From NCBI GenBank assembly GCA_009758405.1, contig WSBC01000016.1, positions 248,001 to 312,000 of the forward strand: a stretch of 64,000 nucleotides of DNA, given 5' to 3'. Made by a program: the position numbers and the translations under genes. Source of the stretch: Methanobacteriota archaeon (GTDB lineage: Archaea > Thermoplasmatota > Thermoplasmata > Thermoplasmatales > ARK-15). This document shows, piece by piece, positions 38,515-47,515 of this stretch. The notes under the pieces are model-generated. The model was not told the origin of the DNA, did not search any database, and saw only the letters and a list, made by a program, of their open reading frames with translations. How positions within the stretch are numbered: the stretch's first letter is position 1; each line of letters begins with the position of its first letter.

Positions 38515-40043
38515 TTTCTCTCACCCTTTATTGTTCTGTATACTTGACCGTGAATACTTTCTAAAACCATACCCTCAATTCCATAAAGTCTAATCTTTCT
38601 TGAAAGCCTGAGTGCATTTTCAAGTCTATCTTTACTTTCTGAATAAAGTATGAAAATTGATTCATTCCTTTCCACCTTGTCACCTATTTTTTTAGATACC
38701 CATATTCCAGCCTTTTTTGAAAATGGTGCCCCTAGTAACCTTGCCATCTCTATAATTGCCTTGTTTGATATATACGATATATATCCATCGGTATTTGCTC
38801 TAATTTCTTCTACAAATTTTCCAAGTTCAATGTCATCACTTTTTTCTATACCTTTTCCTCCTTGGGCTGATATAATCTCAAGAAGTTTTTCCCTTGCCTT
38901 ACCACTTGCCAAAATTGATCTTGCCAAATCCTTTCCTTTTCCCTTTTCAGATAAACCACTTTCCTCCAGAAGAATTGATGCAAGTTCAAGGGATTTTACT
39001 ATTAAACTGTTAGAAGTTTGTTTACCCTCCAATGCCCTTAATGCCTCCTGTGCTTCAAGTGCAGGTCCAACTGCCCTGCCTATAGGCTGGCCACCATAGG
39101 TAATAGCACAACTCACATTTATTCCAATTCTCTCTCCTATTCTAATAAATCTTTCCGCCAATTTTCTTGCTTCAAAACCTGTTTTTACCTTTGCCTCATC
39201 ACCCATTGGAATGTCTATCAAAAGTGTATCAATGCCTGTGGCCTTTTTCTTTGCTAGAACAGAAGATATCACTTGAGCCTGTGGATCCAGACCCAAGGGC
39301 TGCTCTATCCTTATAATTTTATCATCAGCAGGTGCAAGATTTAAAGCTCCACCCCAAACAAGTGTAGCACCAACACTATCTACAACCCTTTTTATTTCCT
39401 CCATAGATAAATCCACTCTTGCAAGAACCTCCATTACATCAGCAGTTCCCGCTGCACTACTTATTGCCCTGGAGGAGGTCTTTGGTACCCTTAGACCAGC
39501 AGCTGCAAGTATTGGAACAGTTATTAATGCATATTTATTGCCCGGAACACCACCAATACTATGAACATCATAAACCTCATAATCAAATTTGATTGATTCA
39601 CCAGTGGATACCATGGATTCTATAGTACCTGTAATTTCATCATCATCTAGATCCAAAGTTTGAATGGCGGTAACGTAGCTTGAAAGTTCTATATTAGAAA
39701 GATTCTCATTAACTATATCTGTTATTATATCTTTTATTTCATCGGAAGTAAGCTTTTCTCCATAGATCTTTTTCTTAATAGCATTAATAGATTTGAGTGG
39801 TGGTGCATTTGATATATCAACCAAATCACCTTTTTTTAATCCTGTTCCTGGTGAGGCTATTGCCTCACCCTTTTTAACAATTTTAGATGAAATGGAGGCA
39901 AAAAATATCTTTTTAAAATTCTTTTTCGATACCAATAATCTGAAGCCTGGCTGTATCCCGAGGATTTTTGCATCCTCTTCACTGATCAATATATTCCTAA
40001 CCCCTAAGACAATATCAAGTTCCTTAATCTCAACATTCATCAA
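38511..40043 (-). CDS. AMP phosphorylase / thymidine phosphorylase family
   Basis: N-terminal archaeal extension plus VHSIGGVPGNKYALITVPILAAAGLRVPKTSSRAISSAAGTADVME. Confidence 0.9.
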   Translation of the reverse strand: MMNVEIKELDIVLGVRNILISEEDAKILGIQPGFRLLVSKKNFKKIFFASISSKIVKKGEAIASPGTGLKKGDLVDISNAPPLKSINAIKKKIYGEKLTSDEIKDIITDIVNENLSNIELSSYVTAIQTLDLDDDEITGTIESMVSTGESIKFDYEVYDVHSIGGVPGNKYALITVPILAAAGLRVPKTSSRAISSAAGTADVMEVLARVDLSMEEIKRVVDSVGATLVWGGALNLAPADDKIIRIEQPLGLDPQAQVISSVLAKKKATGIDTLLIDIPMGDEAKVKTGFEARKLAERFIRIGERIGINVSCAITYGGQPIGRAVGPALEAQEALRALEGKQTSNSLIVKSLELASILLEESGLSEKGKGKDLARSILASGKAREKLLEIISAQGGKGIEKSDDIELGKFVEEIRANTDGYISYISNKAIIEMARLLGAPFSKKAGIWVSKKIGDKVERNESIFILYSESKDRLENALRLSRKIRLYGIEGMVLESIHGQVYRTIKGERK

Positions 40044-40061
40044 AAAAATTATTATTTCACA

Positions 40062-40586
40062 CTATAAAAATTTAGCCATTAATACATCATCAACATATTC
40101 TCCTTCAATCTTGAACTGCTTTTTTCTTATACCCTCTATTTCAAACCCCATTTTTTTATAAAGTTCTATGGCATTTGTATTAGTTGAAAAAACTTCAAGG
40201 CATATTTTTTCAATACCCATCTGTTTGGCCCATTCAAATGATGTTTCCATCATTGCCTTTCCAATCCCCCTGTGTCTGAAATCCTTTATAATAGCTATGC
40301 CAAGAAAAGCCACATGATTGTTTTTCTTAAAGGATTCTCTTGTAAGGGTAAGAACACCAACCACCTTTTTATTATAAATTGCAACAAGAAAAAGCTCATT
40401 CATTTCATCGTTTATTCTCATTTCAAGAAAATCTATATCACCTAAGTACCTTTCACCAAGAAGATAGATACCCTCACTCATTACATCATTAAAACAATCT
40501 ATTATTCCTTGTGCATCGTCAGGTTTGGCCCTTCTAATCTCTATGATTTTTCCATCTTGAATATTCAACAATCTTGTCAAGAGCAT
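40062..40586 (-). CDS. GNAT family N-acetyltransferase
   Basis: HVAFLGIAIIKDFRHRGIGKAMMETSFEWAKQMGIEKICLEVFSTNTNAIELYKKMGF. Confidence 0.9.
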   Translation of the reverse strand: MLLTRLLNIQDGKIIEIRRAKPDDAQGIIDCFNDVMSEGIYLLGERYLGDIDFLEMRINDEMNELFLVAIYNKKVVGVLTLTRESFKKNNHVAFLGIAIIKDFRHRGIGKAMMETSFEWAKQMGIEKICLEVFSTNTNAIELYKKMGFEIEGIRKKQFKIEGEYVDDVLMAKFL

Positions 40587-41943
40587 TTACCACCCTCCTT
40601 GCAGTAGTAATTACGGGTATGCCCATCTCTTCAAGTTTTCTGGATACATTTTTACTATATTCACCACCAGATATAACAACAACAAGGGTTTTCATCCAAT
40701 TTTTTGAGAATAAATTATATAAATGATCTATATTCCTATAAATTGGTGCATTTGGTATTACAAAGTAAAGTATGATTATATCAATATTATCTCCATCTTT
40801 TAATATTTCTAATGCCTTTTCATACCATTCTGGAGTAGCAGAACCTGTTAAATCAAGTGGATTTGAAATTATACTAAATTCTGGAAGAATATCCCTAAGA
40901 CTTTTCTTTTGAAATTCATTTAATATGGCCATTTTTAAATTCTTAGATTCCCCAATAGCATCAGCAGTGACCACACAGGGTCCTGCCCCATTAGTAATTA
41001 AAAGCACACGACCATCCTTAGGAATTTTTTGAAAGGCTAGGATTTTTAAAATATCCACCATTTCTTCTATGTCATCCACCACAATAATACCGGATTGTTT
41101 TGCAGCACCCTCAAAAACAATATAATTTTCTGCAAGGGCCCCTGTATGTGATTTAGCGGCAATTGTACCCTCCATATTTTTTCCAGCCTTCAAAACCACT
41201 ATTGGCTTTTTTTTCGATATCTCAAATGATTTTTTAAAAAATAACCTACCATTTGAAAAACCTTCTAAATAAGCCGCGATTATCTTTGTTTTATTATCAT
41301 TATAGAAATAATCAAGTAGATCATTTTCATTAACATCTATTTTGTTGCCTAGTGAAACAAATTTACTAACGCCTACCTTTGATTCCTCCAGAAGCTCTAA
41401 TAGAGTAACTCCGTACGTTCCAGATTGCGTCATAAAGGAAACGGGACCAGGCCCCGGTCTTTTCATCGCCTCTCTCGACTGAAAAAATGTATCAAATTTA
41501 TCAGTAGATGAAAATACTCCAATACAATTTGGTCCTATTATACGCATTCCACAATTTTTAGCAATTTCAACTACCTTGTCTTCGAGCATTTTCCCATCCT
41601 TCCCTATTTCACCAAATCCTCCCGATATGATAATTGATCCCTTTACACCTTTTTTGCAACCCTTAGATATAATTTCAGGGATCTGGTTTGCATTTAGGCT
41701 AATCACCATTAAATCAATCTGATCTTCTATCTCCAATAGATCTTTATAGCATTTAATCCCCATAATTTCACTTTCATTTGGATTAACTGGAAATATTTTT
41801 ACTCCACTTCCCAAAAGGGAATTCATTATTTCGTATCCAATCTTCCCTTTTTTTCCAGATGCGCCTATTACTGCTACTTTAGATGGATTGAAAAAGAAAT
41901 CCATAAGACAATGATTGTATTTTGATATTTTATATTTTTCCAA
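40534..41943 (-). CDS. ADP-forming acyl-CoA synthetase alpha-subunit-like protein (CoA-binding and ligase-CoA domains, no ATP-grasp)
   Basis: VAVIGASGKKGKIGYEI, GPNCIGVFS, SQSGTYGVTLLELLEE, AAKSHTGALA; start likely at internal ATG 41904. Confidence 0.88.
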   Translation of the reverse strand: MEKYKISKYNHCLMDFFFNPSKVAVIGASGKKGKIGYEIMNSLLGSGVKIFPVNPNESEIMGIKCYKDLLEIEDQIDLMVISLNANQIPEIISKGCKKGVKGSIIISGGFGEIGKDGKMLEDKVVEIAKNCGMRIIGPNCIGVFSSTDKFDTFFQSREAMKRPGPGPVSFMTQSGTYGVTLLELLEESKVGVSKFVSLGNKIDVNENDLLDYFYNDNKTKIIAAYLEGFSNGRLFFKKSFEISKKKPIVVLKAGKNMEGTIAAKSHTGALAENYIVFEGAAKQSGIIVVDDIEEMVDILKILAFQKIPKDGRVLLITNGAGPCVVTADAIGESKNLKMAILNEFQKKSLRDILPEFSIISNPLDLTGSATPEWYEKALEILKDGDNIDIIILYFVIPNAPIYRNIDHLYNLFSKNWMKTLVVVISGGEYSKNVSRKLEEMGIPVITTARRVVNALDKIVEYSRWKNHRD

Positions 41944-42344
41944 TATTTTAAAAAAGCTATTAAGTATTTTTAAATAATAATAAAAATAAGAAATATTATT
42001 TAGAATTAATTTGTTTCTTTATTCATTACATTTAGCTAAAAAAAAATTTAATTGAAAATTTATATTTTTTATCCTTTTAGAAATCATCAATATGATAAGA
42101 TTTTTTATTATTAGATTCGGGACTTTTTGCATTTTTTAATTAATATATTTTTTTATCACTTTTTTAATTATTTCATAAAGATCTTTTCCATATGTCAATT
42201 CTTAATGCTCATTTATTTGAGTTTGCAAAGGGTTTATCTTTGATCTTTACAAAAGTTTTCGGAAACTATTATTAATGTCGAAACAGGGAAAACATTTATT
42301 AATACAATCTTTTTAATCTTAGCACAAAATGTCGGGTGAGTCAG

Positions 42345-42698
42345 ATGAATAAAACAAATCCAGAACTTATCTCCCTGATAATAAATCTAAAGAAAAAGTC
42401 AAGGGAGGAAAACGTGAACATCTGGCGAGACATTGCTGAAAGGCTTGAGAGGCCTTTACGTGTCTGGCCTGAAGTAAATGTGAGTAGAATAGAAAGGTAT
42501 GCAGAGAATTCTGATATAATTCTGGTACCTGGAAAGGTACTTGGATCAGGGATAATAAAGAAAAAGGTAACAGTTTCTGCATTCAGATTTTCTAAAGAAG
42601 CAAAGGAAAAAATTGAAAGTGCGGGTGGAAAGGTACTTACCATCGAAGAGTTGATGGCAATAAATCCCAAGGGAAAGGGAGTAAAAATAATAGGGTGA
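42345..42698 (+). CDS. rpl18e: Ribosomal protein L18e (eL18)
   Basis: NKTNPELISLIINLKKKSREENVNIWRDIAERLERPLRVWPEVNVSRIERY; ORF track opens at GTG 42336. Confidence 0.95.
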   Translation: MNKTNPELISLIINLKKKSREENVNIWRDIAERLERPLRVWPEVNVSRIERYAENSDIILVPGKVLGSGIIKKKVTVSAFRFSKEAKEKIESAGGKVLTIEELMAINPKGKGVKIIG

Positions 42699-43117
42699 AG
42701 GATATGAAAGTAATAGATGCTACTGATCATGTTTTGGGGAGGCTTTCATCTAGAGTGGCTAAAATGCTTCTAGAGGGAGAGGAAATAGTAATTATAAATG
42801 CAGAGAAATCGGTTGTTACAGGAAATAAAGAATTTATTTATAGGGATTATCTTCAAAAATGGCAGAGAGGCTCAGTTAGAAAGGGTCCCCATTATCCTAG
42901 AATGCCAGATAGGATATTGAGGAGAACAGTCCGTGGAATGTTGCCTTTTAAGACATCACATGGGAGAGAGGCATACAGAAGGTTGAAAGTTTTTATAGGA
43001 GTCCCAGAGAACATTGATATTAAAAATGCGGAAAAAATAGAGGATGCCATTTATAAAAAGATAAGGAATAAGGTTACTCTAGCTGATATATCAAGATATT
43101 TGGGTGCAAAGTTTTGA
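42695..43117 (+). CDS. rpl13: Ribosomal protein L13 (uL13)
   Basis: VIDATDHVLGRLSSRVAKMLLEGEEIVIINAEK, RMLPFKTSHGREAYRRLKVFIG-like. Confidence 0.96.
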   Translation: MKDMKVIDATDHVLGRLSSRVAKMLLEGEEIVIINAEKSVVTGNKEFIYRDYLQKWQRGSVRKGPHYPRMPDRILRRTVRGMLPFKTSHGREAYRRLKVFIGVPENIDIKNAEKIEDAIYKKIRNKVTLADISRYLGAKF

Positions 43118-43126
43118 GGTGATAAA

Positions 43127-43525
43127 ATGAAGGTAATTGTAGCAAGTGGAAAAAGAAAGACTGCGGTTGCAAGGGCTGTAGCAAGGGAAGGTAATGGAAG
43201 AATAAGGATAAATAAAATACCTTTGGAAATATATAAGCCAGAGCTTTTAAGAATGATGATAATGGAACCCATTCTTTTAATAGGGGAAAAGGCAAAACAA
43301 GTTGATATTGATGTTAATGTAAAGGGTGGCGGTATTGTGGGTCAGGCTGAGGCAAGTAGAACAGCCATAGCCAGGGCAATAAATCAATTCTTCAATGATT
43401 CCTCTATTGAAAAAATTTTTAAAGAATATGATAGAACACTTATTGTAAATGATGTTAGAAGAAAATTGCCAAAGCTACCTATGGGAAGAGGTGCTAGGGC
43501 AAAGAGGCAAAAATCATACAGGTGA
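43127..43525 (+). CDS. rps9: Ribosomal protein S9 (uS9)
   Basis: ASGKRKTAVARAV, VKGGGIVGQAEASRTAIARAI, C-terminal RGARAKRQKSYR. Confidence 0.96.
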   Translation: MKVIVASGKRKTAVARAVAREGNGRIRINKIPLEIYKPELLRMMIMEPILLIGEKAKQVDIDVNVKGGGIVGQAEASRTAIARAINQFFNDSSIEKIFKEYDRTLIVNDVRRKLPKLPMGRGARAKRQKSYR

Positions 43526-43530
43526 TTTTT

Positions 43531-43752
43531 ATGATTATACCGGTTAGATGTTTTTCGTGCGGCAGGGTAATAGCCACTGATTATATCAAGTTCAGGGAAG
43601 AGGTAGAAAAGATAAAGAAAAGTGAAAATAGAAATCCCACATCGGAGGAAATTAACAATATTTTCGATGAGCTCGGTGTAAAGAGATATTGCTGCAGGAG
43701 AATGATTGTCTCTCATATAGATCTAATAGACGAAGTAATTAACTTTGATTAA
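43531..43752 (+). CDS. rpoN: DNA-directed RNA polymerase subunit N
   Basis: MIIPVRCFSCGRVIATDY...FDELGVKRYCCRRMIVSHIDLIDEV. Confidence 0.95.
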   Translation: MIIPVRCFSCGRVIATDYIKFREEVEKIKKSENRNPTSEEINNIFDELGVKRYCCRRMIVSHIDLIDEVINFD

Positions 43753-43754
43753 AA

Positions 43755-43829
43755 GGGACCGTGGGGTAGCTTGGTCCATCCTACCAGCCTGGGGCGCTGG
43801 CGACCCGGATTCAAATTCCGGCGGTCCCA
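43755..43829 (+). tRNA. tRNA-Pro (GGG)
   Basis: Acceptor GGGACCG/CGGTCCC, anticodon arm CCAGC-CTGGGGC-GCTGG, T arm CCGGA-TTCAAAT-TCCGG. Confidence 0.95.
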
Positions 43830-44078
43830 TCAAATTTATTTTTAAAATAGAGCATTGAAATCATTTTCTTAAAAAATTCTTTAATGATCCTTTGAGTATT
43901 TTGCTATAAACCTTTTCCAATTTTGTTATTAAAATTTCCATTCATTGTATATATTTGTTTGACAAATATCATTTTTTCTATTATTTAAAATGGATCCTCA
44001 TTTTTTTTAAACATTGGAAGGTTAAATGAAAAATTTTTATAGTAGTTGAATAATAAAGAGATTGGAGGTAAGGGAAAA

Positions 44079-44204
44079 ATGACCTCTAAGAAAAAGAAGC
44101 AATTTTTTAAAGAAGAGAAGGAGATTATGGAGGAACTTAAGGAATTCAAAAATGAGGACCTTGATATTGACCTTGAAAATGAAGAAAATGAAGAAGATCA
44201 CTAA
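44079..44204 (+). CDS. Small 41-aa charged protein (MTSKKKKQFFKEEKEIMEELKEFKNEDLDIDLENEENEEDH)
   Basis: ATG preceded by SD-like GGAGGT (44064-44069) and TATA-like AAATTTTTATAG; absent from the ORF track because of its length. Confidence 0.6.
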   Translation: MTSKKKKQFFKEEKEIMEELKEFKNEDLDIDLENEENEEDH

Positions 44205-44248
44205 CCTAGCCAAATATTAAAAATTATAAATTTTTTACGAACAAAAAA

Positions 44249-45565
44249 TTAGGGAATTATCCTCCTCCTGTCTCTAGGAAAAAGTGTTACCTCTCTTATA
44301 TTTTTTGAATTTGTTAGTATCATTGTAAATCTTTCCAGTCCAATTGCCCAGCCTGCATGTGGAGGCATGCCATATCTGAATGCATCAAGATAAAATTTAA
44401 AATCTTCTGGGTTTAAACCTTTTTTAATAATATTTTCTTTAAGGGACGAATAAATATGATTTCTTTGAGCACCAGAGGTAATTTCTCTTTCTCCAAACTG
44501 CAAATCAAATGCTCTACCATATCTAGGATCATCCTCACATGGCATAACATAAAAGGCTCTAGCCTCCATAGGCCACCTTGTTATGAAGAAAAAGCCCTTG
44601 TATTTTTCACCTATTAAAGTAAGAGCCTCCGAGGAAAAATCCTCTCCAAATTTCATTTCAATACCTTTTGAATTAACATAATCAAGAAGTTCATCATATT
44701 TTACCCTTGGGAAAGGTCTTTCAGGAAGATTTATCTCTACATTTAAAATTTTTAAATCCCTTACATTATCCTTTTTAATTTTTTCTATTGCATTGTATAT
44801 TACCTTTTCAAGCATGTTCATTGCATCATCATCTGTAGAAAAGCTCATTTCAATATCTATAGAAACAAATTCATTTAGATGCCTGTTCGTATTGTGTTCC
44901 TCAGCCCTAAATGCAGGTGCAATTTCAAAAACCCTTTCAAATCCAGCTGCCATCATAATCTGTTTATATAGTTGAGGACTCTGAACTAAGTATGCATCAT
45001 TTTCAAAATATTTTACCTTAAAAAGATTTGTTCCTCCTTCTGTTGCAGTGGCAATAATTTTAGGTGTATGTATCTCAATGAATCCTTCATTCTCTAGTGT
45101 TTCCCTTATACCCTTAGAAATTGAAGACTCTATTCTAAAAAGTGAAAAAACCTCAGGCTTTCTAAGGTCTATGAACCTATTATTAAGTCTTGTTTCAATA
45201 TCAACGGATACCTTATCTATAATCCCCATTGGGAGAGGTGTTTCTGCCTCGTTAAGTACATCAATTTTTGTTGGAATTATTTCTAAGCCAAGTTTACTTT
45301 GAGTTTTTTTATTTATTTTTCCATTTACACATATTACACTTTCTCTATTCAGGCCATTTATTTTTTTATAATAGTCCTCCCCCATTTCTTTCTTAATTAA
45401 AGTTACCTGTGCGATTCCCTCTCTATCCCTTAATATTAGGAATGATATGTTTCCAAGATTTCTAATATCCTGTACCCATCCACATATTGTTACATTGAAA
45501 CCATCAGGTAGTTCATTAAGCTGATTTGTAAAGTGTGTCCTCATCGAAATGTTTATAGTTAACAT
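44249..45565 (-). CDS. aspS: Aspartyl-tRNA(Asn) synthetase
   Basis: Class II motifs: FRAEEHNTNRHLNEFVSIDIEMSF, GLERFTMILTNSKNIREVTLFPRDRRR. Confidence 0.95.
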   Translation of the reverse strand: MLTINISMRTHFTNQLNELPDGFNVTICGWVQDIRNLGNISFLILRDREGIAQVTLIKKEMGEDYYKKINGLNRESVICVNGKINKKTQSKLGLEIIPTKIDVLNEAETPLPMGIIDKVSVDIETRLNNRFIDLRKPEVFSLFRIESSISKGIRETLENEGFIEIHTPKIIATATEGGTNLFKVKYFENDAYLVQSPQLYKQIMMAAGFERVFEIAPAFRAEEHNTNRHLNEFVSIDIEMSFSTDDDAMNMLEKVIYNAIEKIKKDNVRDLKILNVEINLPERPFPRVKYDELLDYVNSKGIEMKFGEDFSSEALTLIGEKYKGFFFITRWPMEARAFYVMPCEDDPRYGRAFDLQFGEREITSGAQRNHIYSSLKENIIKKGLNPEDFKFYLDAFRYGMPPHAGWAIGLERFTMILTNSKNIREVTLFPRDRRRIIP

Positions 45566-45710
45566 ATTTAATAATTTTTTTATTTTGAAACAATGGAAAT
45601 TTTAATAAAATATAGTTTCAATAAGATGTTTTGATAAAATATAAAGAGCTGATAAAAAATTTTATTATTAATAGATTAATTTTTTTAATGATTATGTATT
45701 ACTATAAATT

Positions 45711-46208
45711 ATGAGGGCAATTTTTCCTGGGAGATTTCAGCCATTTCACAATGGACATCTTTATGCAATTAAAAAAATATCTGAAGAAAGTGATCTTTTG
45801 ATTATTGTTGTTGAAAATGCAGGTGAATCTTTTACATTAGAAAATCCATTTACAGCGGGTGAAAGAATTGAAATGATTCTTGGAAGCTTAAAAATGAAGG
45901 AAAATATTCTTATTGTCCCTATTGAAAATATTAAGAATAATGCAGAATGGGTAAACTATCTTAAGATTATGTTGCCCAGGTTTGATATATGCTATTCAAA
46001 TAACCCTCTTGTAAGGATCCTAATGGAAAATGCAGGTGTAAAAGTGAAAGGCATAGAATTCCTTGAAAGAGATAAATACAGCGGTACAGAGATAAGAAAA
46101 AGAATAGCAAAGGGTATAGAGTGGAAAAATTTAGTGCCTGAATTTGTTTATGAATACATTATTAATAAGGGTTTAGATAAAAGAATTATTTCACTTTATG
46201 GTGATTAA
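45711..46208 (+). CDS. Nicotinamide-nucleotide adenylyltransferase (archaeal type)
   Basis: AIFPGRFQPFHNGHLYAIKKI, YSGTEIRKRIAKG. Confidence 0.92.
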   Translation: MRAIFPGRFQPFHNGHLYAIKKISEESDLLIIVVENAGESFTLENPFTAGERIEMILGSLKMKENILIVPIENIKNNAEWVNYLKIMLPRFDICYSNNPLVRILMENAGVKVKGIEFLERDKYSGTEIRKRIAKGIEWKNLVPEFVYEYIINKGLDKRIISLYGD

Positions 46209-46209
46209 A

Positions 46210-46986
46210 ATGATATTTTCTTTTATTGGTAAGGGTGGAGTTGGAAAAACAACAATATCTTCAGCATTTGCAATTGAAATGGCATCTAGGGGAAAGGTGG
46301 CTTTATTATCCATGGACGAAATTCCAATGACTCACGAAATATTCAAGGAAAAGGAGAAAAATATAGACATATATGAATATAAAGAAATTGATGCTCAAAG
46401 GGAATGGAAAGAAAAATATGGTGAAGAGGTATATTCATTAATATCATCTTTTTTTGATCTTGACAGGAGCATCATAGAACATATAGCCAAGGCTCCTGGA
46501 ATATCAGATGAATTTATGTTGGCCAAACTCCTTGAATTAAAGGATAATTACGATTTTATTGTGTGGGATACAGCTGCATCTTCTTCAACGATGCATCTTT
46601 TATTGCTTGAAAAGGATTTTTATGAACATATTAACAGCGATATAAAATTTTATTTTGAAATAAAGGATACATTGTCCAAAATAATGAGAAGAAATGTAAA
46701 TCCTCTAGAAATTCTTAATAAATGGAAAAAACTTGCGCAAGATGTTTGGGATTTACTATCAAAGGAAACATTTTTTTTCATAGTAAAAACAGACGATGAT
46801 CTCTCATATATTCAAGGCGATATTATAGAAAAGGAATTAAATTCAATGGGTCTTAAAATATATAAACATATACTAAACAGATGGAAAGGTAAGTATGATG
46901 CGCCAATTAAAATTCCTGAGTTAACTGGTAATCCAAGGGAGATAGTTGAAATGGTAAGACCATTTCTAAGGGAGGTGCATATTTGA
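46210..46986 (+). CDS. ArsA/MinD-like ATPase
   Basis: FSFIGKGGVGKTTISSAFAIEMASRGK (deviant Walker A), VWDTAASSSTMHLL. Confidence 0.82.
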   Translation: MIFSFIGKGGVGKTTISSAFAIEMASRGKVALLSMDEIPMTHEIFKEKEKNIDIYEYKEIDAQREWKEKYGEEVYSLISSFFDLDRSIIEHIAKAPGISDEFMLAKLLELKDNYDFIVWDTAASSSTMHLLLLEKDFYEHINSDIKFYFEIKDTLSKIMRRNVNPLEILNKWKKLAQDVWDLLSKETFFFIVKTDDDLSYIQGDIIEKELNSMGLKIYKHILNRWKGKYDAPIKIPELTGNPREIVEMVRPFLREVHI

Positions 46987-47062
46987 AAAACCTATTTCTA
47001 AAATTTAATTTATAGAATATAAAGAAAGTCATTGAAATAATAAAAGACGAATTAATAGAAAA

Positions 47063-47220
47063 GGTACATTAATTAAAATAAAGTTTTGTGATTTAATTAG
47101 CTCGATTAATAAGATCAATTCTAGGAAGAATTTAATTATGAAATTTTTGTCATGCAACATTCACAAAATAAATAAAAAATATAATAAATCATTTTTTAAA
47201 AAGGATTTTTACTAGGCTTA
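47063..47220 (+). repeat. Dispersed intergenic repeat, copy 2
   Basis: GGTACATTAATTAAAATAAAGTTTTGTGATTTAATTAGCTCGATTAATAAGATCAATTCT...ATTTTTTAAAAAGGATTTTTACTAGGCTTA aligns with copy 1 over its length. Confidence 0.85.
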
Positions 47221-47260
47221 GAGAGATAAAAATTTAAGTAACAATTGCATAAATGATAAT

Positions 47261-47476
47261 ATGCAGGACCTATCAAAAATGGATAAAGAGATCGCATTTA
47301 AAATAAAGTTACAAATTGCACTTATATGGAATGCACAAAGGTTAATTGATGTGTATCCAGAAAAGAAGTCCAAGTTTAATGAATACATAGAAGAAAGGAA
47401 AAATATTATTAGGGATATACTGAAAACTAATCATGACGAGATATGGGAAGATGGAAAAAAATTATTTGATCTCTGA
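47261..47476 (+). CDS. Hypothetical protein, 71 aa
   Basis: Start ~25 nt after TATA-like AAAAATTTAAG; no recognised domain. Confidence 0.55.
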   Translation: MQDLSKMDKEIAFKIKLQIALIWNAQRLIDVYPEKKSKFNEYIEERKNIIRDILKTNHDEIWEDGKKLFDL

Positions 47477-47515
47477 AAAAGTTAATTATGTTGAGTTTAA
47501 TTAAATTATAAAGGT

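Noticed and set aside
38650-39099. 149-aa plus-strand ORF antisense to AMP phosphorylase
   Set aside because: Antisense shadow ORF with no recognisable domain, within a confidently identified gene.
42341-42730. 129-aa minus-strand ORF over L18e
   Set aside because: Antisense to a certain ribosomal protein gene.
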